The notes under the pieces were generated by a model, which did not search any database, was not told the DNA's origin, and saw only the letters and a program-made list of their open reading frames with translations. From Nocardiopsis alba DSM 43377 (GTDB lineage: Bacteria; Actinomycetota; Actinomycetes; Streptosporangiales; Streptosporangiaceae), in the NCBI RefSeq assembly GCF_000341225.1, contig NZ_ANAC01000010.1, forward strand, positions 62,001-126,000: 64,000 nt of DNA, in the 5' to 3' direction. The translations under genes were made by a program, and so were the position numbers. Shown one piece after another: positions 55,607-64,000 of the stretch. Position 1 is the first letter of the stretch; each line of letters starts with the position of its first letter.

Positions 55607-57085
55607 GTGAGCGACACACGACCCGGAGGCGGCTCGTCCTCCGACGGTGCCCGAAGCCTGCGGACCGAACATCGCACCACACGCAAGGCCGTCACCGCGG
55701 CCGCGATCGGTAACGCGACCGAATGGTACGACTTCGGTGTCTACAGCTACCTGGCGGTCACGATCGGGCTGGTCTTCTACCCCTCCCAATCGGGGGGCGT
55801 CCAGCTCATCGCCACCTTCACCACCTTCGCGGCGGCGTTCCTGGTGCGTCCGCTCGGCGGTATGTTCTTCGGCCCCCTCGGAGACCGGATCGGGCGTAAG
55901 CACGTACTCGCCTTCACCATGCTGTTGATGGCGGTGAGCACCTTCGCGATCGGCCTGATCCCCTCGGCCGACACCATCGGCATCGCCGCACCGATCCTCC
56001 TGTTGCTCGCCCGCATGACACAGGGCTTCTCCACCGGAGGCGAGTACGGCGGCGCCACCACCTTCATCGCCGAGTACGCGCCCGACAGACGCCGCGGTTT
56101 CCTCTCCTCGTGGCTGGAGTTCGGCACGTTCAGCGGCTATATCGGCGGCGCCGGCATCGTCACCCTGCTGACGTTGTTCCTCGGCGACGAGACGATGCTG
56201 GCCTGGGGTTGGCGCATCCCCTTCCTGCTGGCCCTGCCGCTCGGCGCGATCGGTCTGTACCTGCGGGTCAAGCTGGAGGAGACCCCCGTCTTCGACCAGA
56301 ACACCGACGGCTTCGCCAAGGACGCCGGTGGCGCGCGCCGCAAGGGGCAGCTCCGCGAGACCATCCTCGAGCAGGGGCACGCCATCCTGCTGTGTCTGGG
56401 CCTGGTGATGGTCTTCAATGTCAACAACTACATGGTGACCGCCTACCTGCCCACCTACCTGGACTCCTCGCTCGGCTACAGCACCACCATGGGGCTGGTC
56501 GCGACCTTGGGCGCGATGGTGTTCATGCTGGCCGCCGTGACCCTGGTCGGAAGGGCGAGCGACCGGGTGGGTCGCAGGCCCATCCTGTTCTCCGGCAGCC
56601 TGTTCGCGATCGTGCTGTCCCTACCGGCCTTCTGGCTGCTGCAACAGGGGAACCTGTGGTCGGTCGCCTTCGGTGTGCTGGTCCTCGCCATCACCCTGGT
56701 GCACTTCTCCGGGGCCGCCCCGGCGGCTCTGCCGGCCTTCTTCCCGACCAAGGTCCGCTACGGCGCCCTGGCGATCAGCTTCAACATCTCGGTCTCACTG
56801 TTCGGTGGCACGACCCCGTTGATCTCGGAGTCGCTGGTGCAGTCCACCGGCAACCTGTACGCTCCGGCCTGGCTGCTGATGATCGCCGGCGCGGTGGGCG
56901 TCGTGGTCGTATGGCGGATGCCCGAGAGCGCGGGGCGTCCGCTGCCCGGGGCACCGGCCATCCCGGTGCCGGAGAGGATCGCGCAGGGCGCCTCTCCCAC
57001 CCCTCCCCGTCCCCGGGACGGGGAGGACTCGGAGTGGCGCTCGCCCGGAGGCAACGTGCGCAGGCTCCCCTCCGAGTCCGACTGA
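55607..57085 (+). CDS. MFS transporter, metabolite:H+ symporter (ProP/KgtP-like)
   Basis: A 492-residue secondary transporter. GTG start behind GAGGGAGAGAC. The first helix TAAAIGNATEWYDFGVYSYL and loop PLGGMFFGPLGDRIGRKHVL are the MHS-family signature; later come GFSTGGEYGGATTFIAEYAP and a second conserved loop VGRASDRVGRRPILFSGSLF. Twelve helices are countable and a long charged tail (about 60 residues) follows. Relatives import proline/betaine, alpha-ketoglutarate or citrate; which one is unknown. A very long terminator follows. Confidence 0.92.
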   Translation: MSDTRPGGGSSSDGARSLRTEHRTTRKAVTAAAIGNATEWYDFGVYSYLAVTIGLVFYPSQSGGVQLIATFTTFAAAFLVRPLGGMFFGPLGDRIGRKHVLAFTMLLMAVSTFAIGLIPSADTIGIAAPILLLLARMTQGFSTGGEYGGATTFIAEYAPDRRRGFLSSWLEFGTFSGYIGGAGIVTLLTLFLGDETMLAWGWRIPFLLALPLGAIGLYLRVKLEETPVFDQNTDGFAKDAGGARRKGQLRETILEQGHAILLCLGLVMVFNVNNYMVTAYLPTYLDSSLGYSTTMGLVATLGAMVFMLAAVTLVGRASDRVGRRPILFSGSLFAIVLSLPAFWLLQQGNLWSVAFGVLVLAITLVHFSGAAPAALPAFFPTKVRYGALAISFNISVSLFGGTTPLISESLVQSTGNLYAPAWLLMIAGAVGVVVVWRMPESAGRPLPGAPAIPVPERIAQGASPTPPRPRDGEDSEWRSPGGNVRRLPSESD

Positions 57086-57089
57086 CCCG

Positions 57090-57138
57090 AACGCGCCGAG
57101 GGCGCTCCGTCGGTGCGACGGAGCGCCCTCGGCGCGTT
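57090..57138. terminator. Very long bidirectional hairpin terminator
   Basis: A perfect 23-bp stem around a GTG loop: left arm from AACGCGCCGAGGGCGC (57090) and right arm ending GGCGCGTT (57138). It lies between the convergent MFS (ending 57085) and AbrB-like (ending 57149) genes. Confidence 0.92.
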
Positions 57139-57148
57139 CACGGGGGGC

Positions 57149-57442
57149 TCAGTCCTCCCGCTTCTCGTCCTCACCCGTCTCACCGGGCTCGTCGGTGTGC
57201 TCCCGGATCGCCGACATCAACAGCGACGAGGATTCGAGCTGACCCATGAGCCGGTCGACCGTCATCAGGGCGAGCCCCTGCGCGGGGTCTCCCAGGACGA
57301 GCAGTTTGTCGCCCGGCGCGATGCCCAGGTCTCGGCGGGCCTTCGCCGGCAGCGAGATCTGACCGCGTTCGCTCACGGTCACCGCGCCGTAGAACCCCCG
57401 GCCACCGGGCCCGTAGGAAGCGCCGTCCTCCTTCTCGGCCAC
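57149..57442 (-). CDS. AbrB/MazE-type DNA-binding protein
   Basis: A 97-residue protein starting at the GTG 57440-57442; the longer open frame to 57532 overlaps the promoter region. The swapped-hairpin DNA-binding domain is FYGAVTVSERGQISLPAKAR then RDLGIAPGDKLLVLGDPAQG, as in SpoVT/AbrB; the C-terminal LMGQLESSSLLMSAI may dimerise. An acidic tail ends it. Divergent from a DUF418 membrane gene across 147 bp carrying repeated TTTACATGA elements, which it likely binds. No toxin gene is adjacent, so a transcription-state regulator is likelier than an antitoxin. Confidence 0.85.
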   Translation of the reverse strand: MAEKEDGASYGPGGRGFYGAVTVSERGQISLPAKARRDLGIAPGDKLLVLGDPAQGLALMTVDRLMGQLESSSLLMSAIREHTDEPGETGEDEKRED

Positions 57443-57528
57443 CTGGTCACCACCTTCTCCACATGTTCCGCACAGCCTATCAAGCGGATCATGCCGGGCC
57501 CCGGCTCCGTTTCCTCCCCTCGACCACG

Positions 57529-57562
57529 ACATGCTTTACATGATTTACATGACATAGCATGT
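57529..57562. promoter_or_regulatory. Operator-like repeats between the AbrB-like and DUF418 genes
   Basis: An AT-rich patch with two tandem TTTACATGA copies (57535-57543, 57544-57552) enclosed by the inverted pair ACATGC/GCATGT (57529-57534, 57557-57562). It lies 28 bp before the DUF418 start codon and about 90 bp before the AbrB-like start, so it can control both. The adjacent AbrB-like protein is the natural candidate ligand. Confidence 0.65.
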
Positions 57563-57589
57563 ACGAGAACGCCTCGCAGAGGAGGAACC

Positions 57590-58747
57590 GTGACCACCAC
57601 CGCGCCCCGAGCGCTCGCCCCCGATCTGGCCCGTGGCGCCATGCTCCTGGCCATCGCCTTCGCCCACGCCCCCTTGTACGTCCTGGCCATCGACCACGGC
57701 CCCCTCGCGGCGAACCGGATCGCCCTCGCCGTCCACGACCTGTTCGTCGGCAACCACGCCCGACCGATGTTCGCGTTCCTGTTCGGCTACGCCCTCGTCC
57801 AGATGCTGGAACGCCGTACCTCCCGAGGCGACGACCCTGCCGACGTCCGGGCCATGCTGCGCCGCCGAGGTCTGTGGCTGATCGTCTTCGGCACGGCCCA
57901 CCTCCTCCTGGTGCCCATCGACATCCTGGCCGCCTACGGAGTCGCCTCGCTCGTGCTCGTCGGCCTCCTCCGAGTACGGGACCGCACCCTGCTGTGGGTC
58001 GGCGCCCTCACCCTGATCCCCGGCACCCTGCTCTCCGGTCTCCCGCTGCTCCTGGCCCTCCCCCAGGGCCTGACCACCTTCGACATCGGCGCGCTGACCC
58101 TGCCCGCCGGCGGTGACACGGGCTCCCTGTACCTGGAACGCCTCCCCGGCGCGCCGATCGGAACGTTCGTCGGAACCGTGCTGGTGACGCCCGGTGTGAT
58201 CGCCGGCATGTGGGCGGCCCGGCGCGGACTGCTGGAGGCCCCCGAACGCCACCGAGCCTTCCTGATCCGCGCCGTCGTGGTGACCATGGTGATCTCCTGT
58301 CTGGGAGCCCTGCCCTCGGTCCTGGCCCAGACCGGCCTGTGGCAGCCCTCGACGACGGCCGCGCTCTGGACCGCGGCCATGCTCCAGCCGCTCACCGGCT
58401 ACTTCGGCGGCTTCGGCATGGCCGGGGCCATCGCGCTGATCGCCCTCCGGGCCGCGCGGACCCGGGGCCCGCTGACCACCGCGGTGGTCGCACTGGGACA
58501 GCGCTCCATGACCTTCTACCTGTTCCAGAGCGTGGCGTTCATGGCGGTGTTCGCCCCCATCGCCTTGGGCCTGCACGACCGCGTGGGACTGAGCGGAGCG
58601 CTGGTGGTGGCCACGCTCGTCTGGCTGGTGTCGTTGGGCGCCGCCGAACTCATGCGCCGTCGAGGCCTGCGAGGCCCCGCGGAGAGTCTGCTCAGGCGTC
58701 TGGTCTCCGGCGGGACCACTCGATCGAAGGCACCGGCCTCGACCTGA
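57590..58747 (+). CDS. DUF418 polytopic membrane protein
   Basis: A 385-residue membrane protein starting at GTG 57590 behind GGAGGAACC. LAPDLARGAMLLAIAFAHAP and HARPMFAFLFGYALVQMLE at the N-terminus and QRSMTFYLFQSVAFMAVFAP, RRGLRGPAESLLRRL at the C-terminus are DUF418 marks; about ten helices. Distantly related to acyltransferase-like and heparan-acetyltransferase-like membrane folds, function unknown. Divergently paired with the AbrB-like regulator and its operator-like repeats. Confidence 0.87.
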   Translation: MTTTAPRALAPDLARGAMLLAIAFAHAPLYVLAIDHGPLAANRIALAVHDLFVGNHARPMFAFLFGYALVQMLERRTSRGDDPADVRAMLRRRGLWLIVFGTAHLLLVPIDILAAYGVASLVLVGLLRVRDRTLLWVGALTLIPGTLLSGLPLLLALPQGLTTFDIGALTLPAGGDTGSLYLERLPGAPIGTFVGTVLVTPGVIAGMWAARRGLLEAPERHRAFLIRAVVVTMVISCLGALPSVLAQTGLWQPSTTAALWTAAMLQPLTGYFGGFGMAGAIALIALRAARTRGPLTTAVVALGQRSMTFYLFQSVAFMAVFAPIALGLHDRVGLSGALVVATLVWLVSLGAAELMRRRGLRGPAESLLRRLVSGGTTRSKAPAST

Positions 58748-58762
58748 TCCCCGGAAACGCCA

Positions 58763-58798
58763 CGAGGGCCCACCCGGAACGATCCGGATGGGCCCTCG
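58763..58798. terminator. Hairpin between the convergent DUF418 and der genes
   Basis: CGAGGGCCCA pairs with TGGGCCCTCG, and the stem continues with CCGGA/TCCGG around ACGA after one mismatch. Located 15 bp past the DUF418 stop and 17 bp before the der end. Confidence 0.8.
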
Positions 58799-58814
58799 GC
58801 GCCGTCGAAGAGGG

Positions 58815-60248
58815 TCAGCGGCGCCCGCGCTGATTGCGGTCGGGACGCACGCTGCCCTTGGAGGCACGCCCCTGAACACCGTTCTTCTTCTCCCGAATGC
58901 GCATGCTGATGTGCACCGGGGTCCCCTCGAAGCCGAAGTCCTCGCGCAGACGACGCTCGATGAACCGGCGGTAGTTCTCCTCGAGGAAACCGGTCGTGAA
59001 CAGGATGAAGTGCGGAGGGCAGGCACCCGCCTGGGTCGCGAACAGGATCTTGGGCTGCTTGCCGCCGCGTACCGGCGGCGGGGTGGCCGCCACCAGCTCC
59101 TTGAGCCAGTTGTTGAGCTGCCCGGTCGGGATGCGCTGGTTCCACCCGTTCAGGCTGGTCTCGATGGCCGGAACGAGCCGCTCCATGTGCCGGCCGGTCG
59201 CCGCGGAGATGTTCACCCGAGGGGCCCAGGAGACGCGGGAGAGCTGCCGATCGATCTCCTTCTCCAGGTAGATGCGGCGCTCCTCGTCGAGGATGTCCCA
59301 CTTGTTGAAGGCCAGGACCAGGCCGCGGCCGGCCTCGACGACCTGCTCCACCACCCGGATGTCCTGTTCGGCGAGCGGCTCGCTGACATCCATCAGCACC
59401 ACCGCCACCTCGGCCCGCTCCAAGGCCGTGCCGGTCCGCATCGTCGCGTAGTAGTCGGCTCCCTGAAGGGCACGGAACCGGCGGCGGATACCGGCGGTGT
59501 CGATGAACTTCCAGGTCTTGCCGCCCAGCTCGATCAGCTCGTCGACCGCGTCCCGGGTGGTCCCCGCCACCGAGTCCACGACCACGCGGTCCTCGCCGGC
59601 CAGCCGGTTGAGCAGGCTGGACTTGCCCACGTTGGGACGGCCGAGCAGGGCCACGCGCGGCGGGCCGTCCTCACCGTCACGATCGTCGTCGCCCTCCGGG
59701 ACCTCGGGGAACGACGACACCAGGGCGTCGAGGAGATCGCCGGTCCCACGACCGTGCAGGGCGCTGATGGGGAAGGGCTGGCCCACACCGAGGTTCCACA
59801 GGTCGAGGGCGTCCGCCTCCTGCTGCCCGCCGTCGACCTTGTTCGCGGCCAGGACCACGGGACGCTTGGTGGCGCGCAGGACGCGGGTGACGGCGGCGTC
59901 GGCGTCGGTGATGCCGACCGTCGCGTCCACCACGAACAGGATCACGTCGGCGGTCTGCGCGGCGTACTCGGCCTGACGGGCGACCATCGCGGCCAGACCG
60001 GCGACACTGGTCTCCCAACCACCGGTGTCCACCAGCGTGAAGCGCCGGGTCTGCCACTCGGCGTCGTAGGCGACGCGGTCACGGGTCACGCCCGGCACGT
60101 CCTCGACCACGGCCTCGCGGCGGCCGAGGATCCGGTTGACCAGGCTGGACTTGCCGACGTTGGGGCGGCCCACGACCGCGACGACCGGCAGGGCCGACTC
60201 GGGCCCCTCGGACTCGTATCCGATGTCGGACACGTCGAACTCACTCAT
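58815..60248 (-). CDS. der: Ribosome-assembly GTPase Der (EngA)
   Basis: Essential GTPase with two G domains that acts in 50S subunit assembly, 477 residues. G1 of domain 1 [21 protein letters not shown]3 DTGGW, G4 AANKVDGG; domain 2 [25 protein letters not shown] and FNKWD. The C-terminal KH-like domain has [20 protein letters not shown]. An acidic N-terminal extension of about 20 residues is usual in actinobacteria. Last in the rluB-aroH-tyrA-cmk-der series, separated from cmk by 195 bp with palindromes. Confidence 0.97.
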   Translation of the reverse strand: MSEFDVSDIGYESEGPESALPVVAVVGRPNVGKSSLVNRILGRREAVVEDVPGVTRDRVAYDAEWQTRRFTLVDTGGWETSVAGLAAMVARQAEYAAQTADVILFVVDATVGITDADAAVTRVLRATKRPVVLAANKVDGGQQEADALDLWNLGVGQPFPISALHGRGTGDLLDALVSSFPEVPEGDDDRDGEDGPPRVALLGRPNVGKSSLLNRLAGEDRVVVDSVAGTTRDAVDELIELGGKTWKFIDTAGIRRRFRALQGADYYATMRTGTALERAEVAVVLMDVSEPLAEQDIRVVEQVVEAGRGLVLAFNKWDILDEERRIYLEKEIDRQLSRVSWAPRVNISAATGRHMERLVPAIETSLNGWNQRIPTGQLNNWLKELVAATPPPVRGGKQPKILFATQAGACPPHFILFTTGFLEENYRRFIERRLREDFGFEGTPVHISMRIREKKNGVQGRASKGSVRPDRNQRGRR

Positions 60249-60340
60249 TGCTCATAACTCCCGGTTGCAGGACCCCGCGCGCCCAGGATGCGTGCCGCGA
60301 GGCCACGAAGATTCGACGCGATCGCCACGTGAATCGATGG

Positions 60341-60360
60341 GGGCGCCCGTACGGGCGCCC
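60341..60360. terminator. Palindrome between cmk and der
   Basis: GGGCGCCCGTACGGGCGCCC is a perfect 20-bp palindrome 92 bp upstream of the der start and 84 bp past the cmk stop. A looser GC-rich fold (CCCCTCGGG with CCCCGAAGGGG region, about 60382-60418) follows nearer cmk. Together they may end or attenuate the cmk transcript. der could then have its own promoter in the remaining 90 bp. Confidence 0.6.
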
Positions 60361-60443
60361 GTGACCACCCTGAGGGAAACCCCTCGGGCGGGTGTCGTGA
60401 TTCCCCCGAAGGGGAGGGTGTGGCCGGGCTCTCCCTGCCGGTA

Positions 60444-61133
60444 CTACTCGCCGCCGGCCTCGTCGGCCAGCTTGACCACCAGGGCGATGACCTCGTCCAG
60501 GGTCAGCCCCGTCGTGTCCAGCTCCAAGGCGTCCTCGGTCCGGGTCAACGGAGAGTGCGCGCGGTTGGAGTCCAGACGGTCACGACGGGCCAGGTCGGCC
60601 TGGGTCGCGGCCACGTCGCCGGTGCGGACCTCCTTGCTGCGGCGCTGCGCGCGCGCCTCGGCGCTGGCCGTGATGAACAGCTTCACCGGGGCCTCGGGGG
60701 CGACCACCGTGGTGATGTCGCGCCCCTCGACGACGATGCCCGCGCTCTCGACACGGGCCGCCTCGATGACCTCGCGCTGGGTGCGCACGAGGAGCTCACG
60801 GGCCTCGGGCACGGCGGAGACCGCGCTGACGTTGGTGGTGACCCGCTCGCCGCGGATGTCCGCGGTCACGTCGTGGCCGTCCACCTTGACGGTGGGGTCG
60901 CCCGGGTCGGTGCCCATCGTGATGACCGGACGAGAGACCTCGGCGGCCACCGCCGCGGGGTCGGAGACGTCCACCCCGTGGTGCAGCATCCACCAGGTCA
61001 GAGCCCGGTACATGGCGCCGGTGTCGAGGTAGCGCAGTTCCCGCGCCTTGGCGACACCCTTGGCCGTGCTCGACTTGCCCGACCCGGAGGGACCGTCGAT
61101 GGCGATGACGATTCCGGTGCCCTGCGCGCTCAC
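60444..61133 (-). CDS. cmk: (d)CMP kinase, cytidylate kinase
   Basis: Phosphorylates CMP and dCMP with ATP in pyrimidine nucleotide synthesis. The 229-residue protein has the P-loop IAIDGPSGSGKSSTAKGVAK at about 10-29, RYLDTGAMYRALTWWML for nucleotide binding, GIVVEGRDITTVVAPEAPVK, and the Arg-rich lid RRSKEVRTGDVAATQADLAR, RRDRLDSNRAHSPL. All conserved residues present. GTG start. Tandem with tyrA upstream (77 bp plus) and der downstream; standard actinobacterial neighbours. Confidence 0.97.
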   Translation of the reverse strand: MSAQGTGIVIAIDGPSGSGKSSTAKGVAKARELRYLDTGAMYRALTWWMLHHGVDVSDPAAVAAEVSRPVITMGTDPGDPTVKVDGHDVTADIRGERVTTNVSAVSAVPEARELLVRTQREVIEAARVESAGIVVEGRDITTVVAPEAPVKLFITASAEARAQRRSKEVRTGDVAATQADLARRDRLDSNRAHSPLTRTEDALELDTTGLTLDEVIALVVKLADEAGGE

Positions 61134-61210
61134 TACTGCTGTCTCCCTCGAAGGTCCGCTTTGATCGACGCCTCAGCCTACCCGCGCGACGGGCGCCCTC
61201 GGACCAACGA

Positions 61211-62347
61211 TCAGGCGCCGGGGTGCACCGACCAACCGTCCGCGGACAGGGCCTCGGCCAAGGTGTCCAGAACCTCGGGCAGCACGTACAGCTCGGCCAC
61301 GCCCAGCGGCAGTCCGGGGCTGTGCTCGATCCGTACGTCCTCGATGTTGACCCCGGCGGTGGCCGCGGCCGCGAACAGCCTCCCCAACGCCCCTGGTTCG
61401 TCGGGGATGACCACCGGCATGACGGTGTACTCGGGACGGCTCACCGACCCGTGTTTGCCGGGGATGCGCCCGTGCCCCGCGCGCCCCCGCGACAACAGGT
61501 CCCGCACCGGTTCCAGAACGTCGACGCCCTCGGCCGCCCCCGCCAGGGAACGCAGGGCTTCGGCGGTGGCGGCCAGGTCCTCGGCCACCTCGGCGAGCAC
61601 CTCGGCCACCGGAAGGGCGTTGTGGGAGAGGATCTCCTCCCACATGGCCGGGTCTCCCCCGGCGATCCGGGTGACGTCGCGCACGCCCTGACCGGCCAGG
61701 GCCAGGGCCGTCTCGTCCCCTCCCGACAGACGCGCGGCCACCGCGGAGGAGGCCACGTGCGGGGCGTGCGAGACCAGGGCCACCGCGCGATCGTGGGCCT
61801 CGGCGTCCAGGATCAGCGGATCGGCGCCGCACACCCGGGCCAGCTCGATCACCGCGGCCACCGAACCGGGGTCGGCCTTACCGGTGGGACACAGGGCCCA
61901 GGAACGTCCCAGGAACAGGTCGGCGCGGGCCGCGCCGGGGCCGTGCTTCTCCCGTCCGCCCATGGGGTGGCCGGGAACGAAGGTCGCCATGTCGCATCCG
62001 GACCGTTCGGCCTCGCGCAGCACGCTCGCCTTCACACTGGCCACGTCGGTGTACACCTGGGCCAGTCCTCGGTTCTGGGCGTCGCGCAGCACCGCCGGCA
62101 CGACGGCCGGCGGCGCGGCGATCACCGCGAGGTCGGCCGGGGCCGAGGAGGCGTTCTCCTCCAAGGGGCGGCCGGCGCCGAGGTCACAGGCCAGTCGCAA
62201 CGAGGAGGCGTCCGGATCCGAGAGGGCGACGTCCACGTCATGGGCGCGCAGGGCCAGCGCGATCGACGTACCGATCAGACCGGTACCGATCACCGTGACC
62301 CGCCGCAGATCGCTCCGGCGCCCCTCGGCGTCCTCGTTCACCTTCAC
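61211..62347 (-). CDS. tyrA: Prephenate dehydrogenase, with C-terminal ACT-like domain
   Basis: NAD(P)-dependent step of tyrosine synthesis, about 378 residues. The dinucleotide motif is VTVIGTGLIGTSIALALRAH at the N-terminus, prephenate-site motif FVPGHPMGGREKHGPGAARA (with the conserved His-Pro-x-x-Gly), and CPTGKADPGSVAAV. The last 70 residues (TVMPVVIPDEPGALGRLFAA) look like an ACT regulatory domain that would sense tyrosine. Start codon uncertain: GTG at 62345, GTG at 62339 with GGGGGA 9 bases upstream, or GTG at 62375 are all in frame. Sits between aroH and cmk. Confidence 0.94.
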   Translation of the reverse strand: MKVNEDAEGRRSDLRRVTVIGTGLIGTSIALALRAHDVDVALSDPDASSLRLACDLGAGRPLEENASSAPADLAVIAAPPAVVPAVLRDAQNRGLAQVYTDVASVKASVLREAERSGCDMATFVPGHPMGGREKHGPGAARADLFLGRSWALCPTGKADPGSVAAVIELARVCGADPLILDAEAHDRAVALVSHAPHVASSAVAARLSGGDETALALAGQGVRDVTRIAGGDPAMWEEILSHNALPVAEVLAEVAEDLAATAEALRSLAGAAEGVDVLEPVRDLLSRGRAGHGRIPGKHGSVSRPEYTVMPVVIPDEPGALGRLFAAAATAGVNIEDVRIEHSPGLPLGVAELYVLPEVLDTLAEALSADGWSVHPGA

Positions 62348-62407
62348 CGTTCCCCCGGCCCCCCGACGTGTGTCCACGCCACCAGCGTACGGCCTCTCCG
62401 GCCGTGG

Positions 62408-62770
62408 CTACTGCGCGATGTCCAGGCGCAACGCCTGGGCGCCGCGCAGGTAGACGTGCTGGACCTCGGAGCGGGGACGCTCGGTCTCCACGTGCGCCAT
62501 GAGCCGCACCACACGCGGCAGGGCGTGCGGGACCGCGATCTCGGTCGCGCACATCAACGGGACGTCGGAGAAACCGACCTCGCGCGCGGCCAACGCCGGG
62601 AACTCGCACGTCAGGTCGGGGGTGGCGGTGAACAGCACGCTGATCACGTCGTCCGTGGTGAGACCGTTGCGCTCCATCACCTCGGAGACCAGTTCGGCCG
62701 TGGCCTCCAGCACCTGCTCGCGTTCGTTCGCATCGACCTGCACCGCACCGCGGATGGCCCGTACCGCCAC
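62408..62770 (-). CDS. aroH: Chorismate mutase, AroH type
   Basis: Converts chorismate to prephenate, the substrate of TyrA encoded next. Start GTG 62768-62770 (read MAVRAIRGAVQVDANEREQV) with GGGAAG upstream; 120 residues, as in Bacillus AroH (127). Active-site residues: R7 in VRAIRGAVQV, the E-x-x-x-L helix ATAELVSEVMERNGL, CEFPALAAREVGF and R90 in LPRVVRLMAHVET. The open frame continues 46 codons upstream without a site. It lies 60 bp before tyrA and about 100 bp after rluB. Confidence 0.94.
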   Translation of the reverse strand: MAVRAIRGAVQVDANEREQVLEATAELVSEVMERNGLTTDDVISVLFTATPDLTCEFPALAAREVGFSDVPLMCATEIAVPHALPRVVRLMAHVETERPRSEVQHVYLRGAQALRLDIAQ

Positions 62771-62870
62771 GTTCTTCCCGCCTCGTCGTCGTCTCTCCCC
62801 GCTCCCCGAAGGAGAACGGCGGCCGCCCCACCATGGGACGGCCGCCGTCAACTGTATCGACAGACTCGGG

Positions 62871-64000
62871 TCACAGACCCGCGACCTTGTACAGTTCGCC
62901 GATCTCACGCGAGCTCAGCGCGCGCATCGTGCCCAGCCTCAGGGTGTTCAGGTCGATCGGGCCGACCTGGGTACGGGCCAGGTCCGTGACCGGGTGGCCC
63001 ACCTCCTCCATGAGACGACGCACGATGTGCTTGCGCCCCTCGTGGAGTCGGATCTCCACCATGGCCTGTTGGCTGTCGTTGTCGACCACGCGGAAGGAGT
63101 CGACCTCGACGGGGCCGTCCTCCAGCTCGATGCCCTTCTCGATCTCGCGCACCACACGGTGCGGCACCGGGCCGGGCACCTTCGCGATGTAGGTCTTGAT
63201 GACCTTGTAACGCGGGTGTGTGAGCCGGTTGGCGAGCTCACCGTCGTTGGTCAGCAGGATCAGACCCTCGGTCTCGGTGTCCAGCCGACCCACGTGGAAG
63301 ATGCGCTCCTCGGTCTGCCCCGTGTAGTCGGCCAGGGTCGGACGACCCTGGGGGTCCCACATGGTGCTGACCACGCCACGCGGCTTGTTCAGCGCGAAGT
63401 ACAGCTTGTCCGGGGCGGTGACCACACGCATGCCGTCGACCCGGATCTCGGAGGCCTCCGGGTCCACCCGGGCGCCGAAGCGACGGACGATCTGACCGTC
63501 GACGCTGACGCGACCGGCGGCGATCATCTCCTCGCTGGCGCGACGGCTGGCGACACCGGCGGCCGCGAGGGCCTTCTGTAGACGGATGCCGTCGGGGACG
63601 TCCGTGTAGGTGTCACGGTCCTCGCCGGAGTGACGGTCCTCGTCGCGCGGGTCGTAGTCGGCGCGCAGCGCGTTGAGACGCTCACGGGCCGCCTTGGAGA
63701 GCTGGTTCTCGCTCTTGACCGCGCCACCGGCCGGGGCCTGGTCGCGACGTCCCTGGTAGCGGTCGCGACGGTCGTCGCGGCCGGAGGAACGACGGTCGTC
63801 GCGGCGCGGGCGCTCGTCACGGTCGAAGCGGCCACCGCCACCACGCCGATCGTCACGCCGGTCCTGGGGACGGCCACCGCCGCGTCGGTCGTCACGACGA
63901 TCGTGGGAACGACCGCCGCGGTCGTCACGGTCGAAGGAGCGGCCACCACGGTCCCGGTCGTCGCGGCGCGGGCGCTCGTCACGGTCGAAGCGGCCACCGC
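62871..64000 (-). CDS. rluB: 23S rRNA pseudouridine synthase RluB, N-terminus beyond the window
   Basis: Pseudouridine synthase of the RsuA/RluB group. The S4 RNA-binding domain is GIRLQKALAAAGVASRRASE, EMIAAGRVSVDGQIVRRFG, and the catalytic domain has HVGRLDTETEGLILLTNDGE (Asp in GRLDTxTxGL), LTHPRYKVIKTYIAKVPG and LHEGRKHIVRRLMEEVGHP. In-frame sequence continues to the right edge as a 110-residue Arg/Asp/Gly-rich, disordered extension (RFDRDERPRRDD, DRRDDRRGGG), so no start codon is inside the window. Such extensions are typical of actinobacterial RluB. First in line of the rluB-aroH-tyrA-cmk-der cluster seen here. Confidence 0.93.
   Translation of the reverse strand, partial: GGRFDRDERPRRDDRDRGGRSFDRDDRGGRSHDRRDDRRGGGRPQDRRDDRRGGGGRFDRDERPRRDDRRSSGRDDRRDRYQGRRDQAPAGGAVKSENQLSKAARERLNALRADYDPRDEDRHSGEDRDTYTDVPDGIRLQKALAAAGVASRRASEEMIAAGRVSVDGQIVRRFGARVDPEASEIRVDGMRVVTAPDKLYFALNKPRGVVSTMWDPQGRPTLADYTGQTEERIFHVGRLDTETEGLILLTNDGELANRLTHPRYKVIKTYIAKVPGPVPHRVVREIEKGIELEDGPVEVDSFRVVDNDSQQAMVEIRLHEGRKHIVRRLMEEVGHPVTDLARTQVGPIDLNTLRLGTMRALSSREIGELYKVAGL
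63793..64000. repeat. 46-bp direct repeats in the rluB extension
   Basis: CGGTCGTCGCGGCGCGGGCG and the following bases to GCGGCCACCGC occur at 63793-63838 and again at 63955-64000 (the second may go on past the edge). They encode the same GGRFDRDERPRRDDR block twice. A recent internal duplication in a low-complexity coding region. Confidence 0.85.

Noticed and set aside
57149..57442. Toxin-antitoxin module with the AbrB-like protein as antitoxin
   Set aside because: No PIN, MazF or other small toxin gene is next to it; the neighbours are transporters.

Overview
The window is high-GC actinobacterial chromosome. GC-rich codon third positions, frequent GTG and TTG starts, GGAGG-type ribosome binding sites, a probable mycothiol-dependent enzyme, an actinobacterial iron box and the gene order rluB-aroH-tyrA-cmk-der all fit. 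A Nocardiopsis-like filamentous actinomycete is my best guess, by inference only; no rRNA or species marker is present.

Layout. 1-3.4 kb: end of a peptide-type ABC importer operon and a secreted GH114-like lipoprotein. 3.5-14.2 kb: a complete type I-E CRISPR-Cas locus on the minus strand (cas3, cas8e, cse2, cas7e, cas5e, cas6e, cas1, cas2). A main array of ten repeats lies after cas2 and a two-repeat mini-array lies in front of cas3. Older fossil repeats trail off the far end of the main array. 14.2-25.4 kb: a small membrane protein, a stand-alone MurG-like transferase, an ECF sigma factor with VOC and drug-efflux genes, an alcohol dehydrogenase, and a CGNR-type regulator. Divergent from that regulator is an operon for a VOC protein, an FMN split-barrel enzyme, a ferredoxin and a ferredoxin reductase; an atypical SDR follows. 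25.5-36.1 kb: PAP2/diacylglycerol kinase fusion, phosphotransferase, mycothiol-type enzyme, two paralogous membrane beta-propeller proteins, an MBL hydrolase, and a membrane-anchored protein coupled to a PrsW-like protease. 36.2-40.3 kb: iron-siderophore ABC importer under an iron box. 40.3-42.9 kb: an unstable segment with IS5-type transposase remnants, a perfect 96-bp inverted repeat, a broken response regulator, a TrmO-like gene and tRNA-Pro. 43-58.8 kb: assorted metabolic and membrane genes, including a third beta-propeller paralogue and a second tRNA-Pro(GGG). 58.8-64 kb: der, cmk, tyrA, aroH, rluB core genes.

The main functional units are the CRISPR-Cas adaptive immune locus, the iron uptake operon, the small redox operon with its presumed regulator, and the housekeeping block at the right end. 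The least explained items are the paired palindromes and doubled leader motif around cas3, the redox operon with its two matching operator-like sites, the three beta-propeller paralogues, and the PrsW pair. I found no clearly new multi-gene system. All statements rest on reading the sequence; no database search was run.
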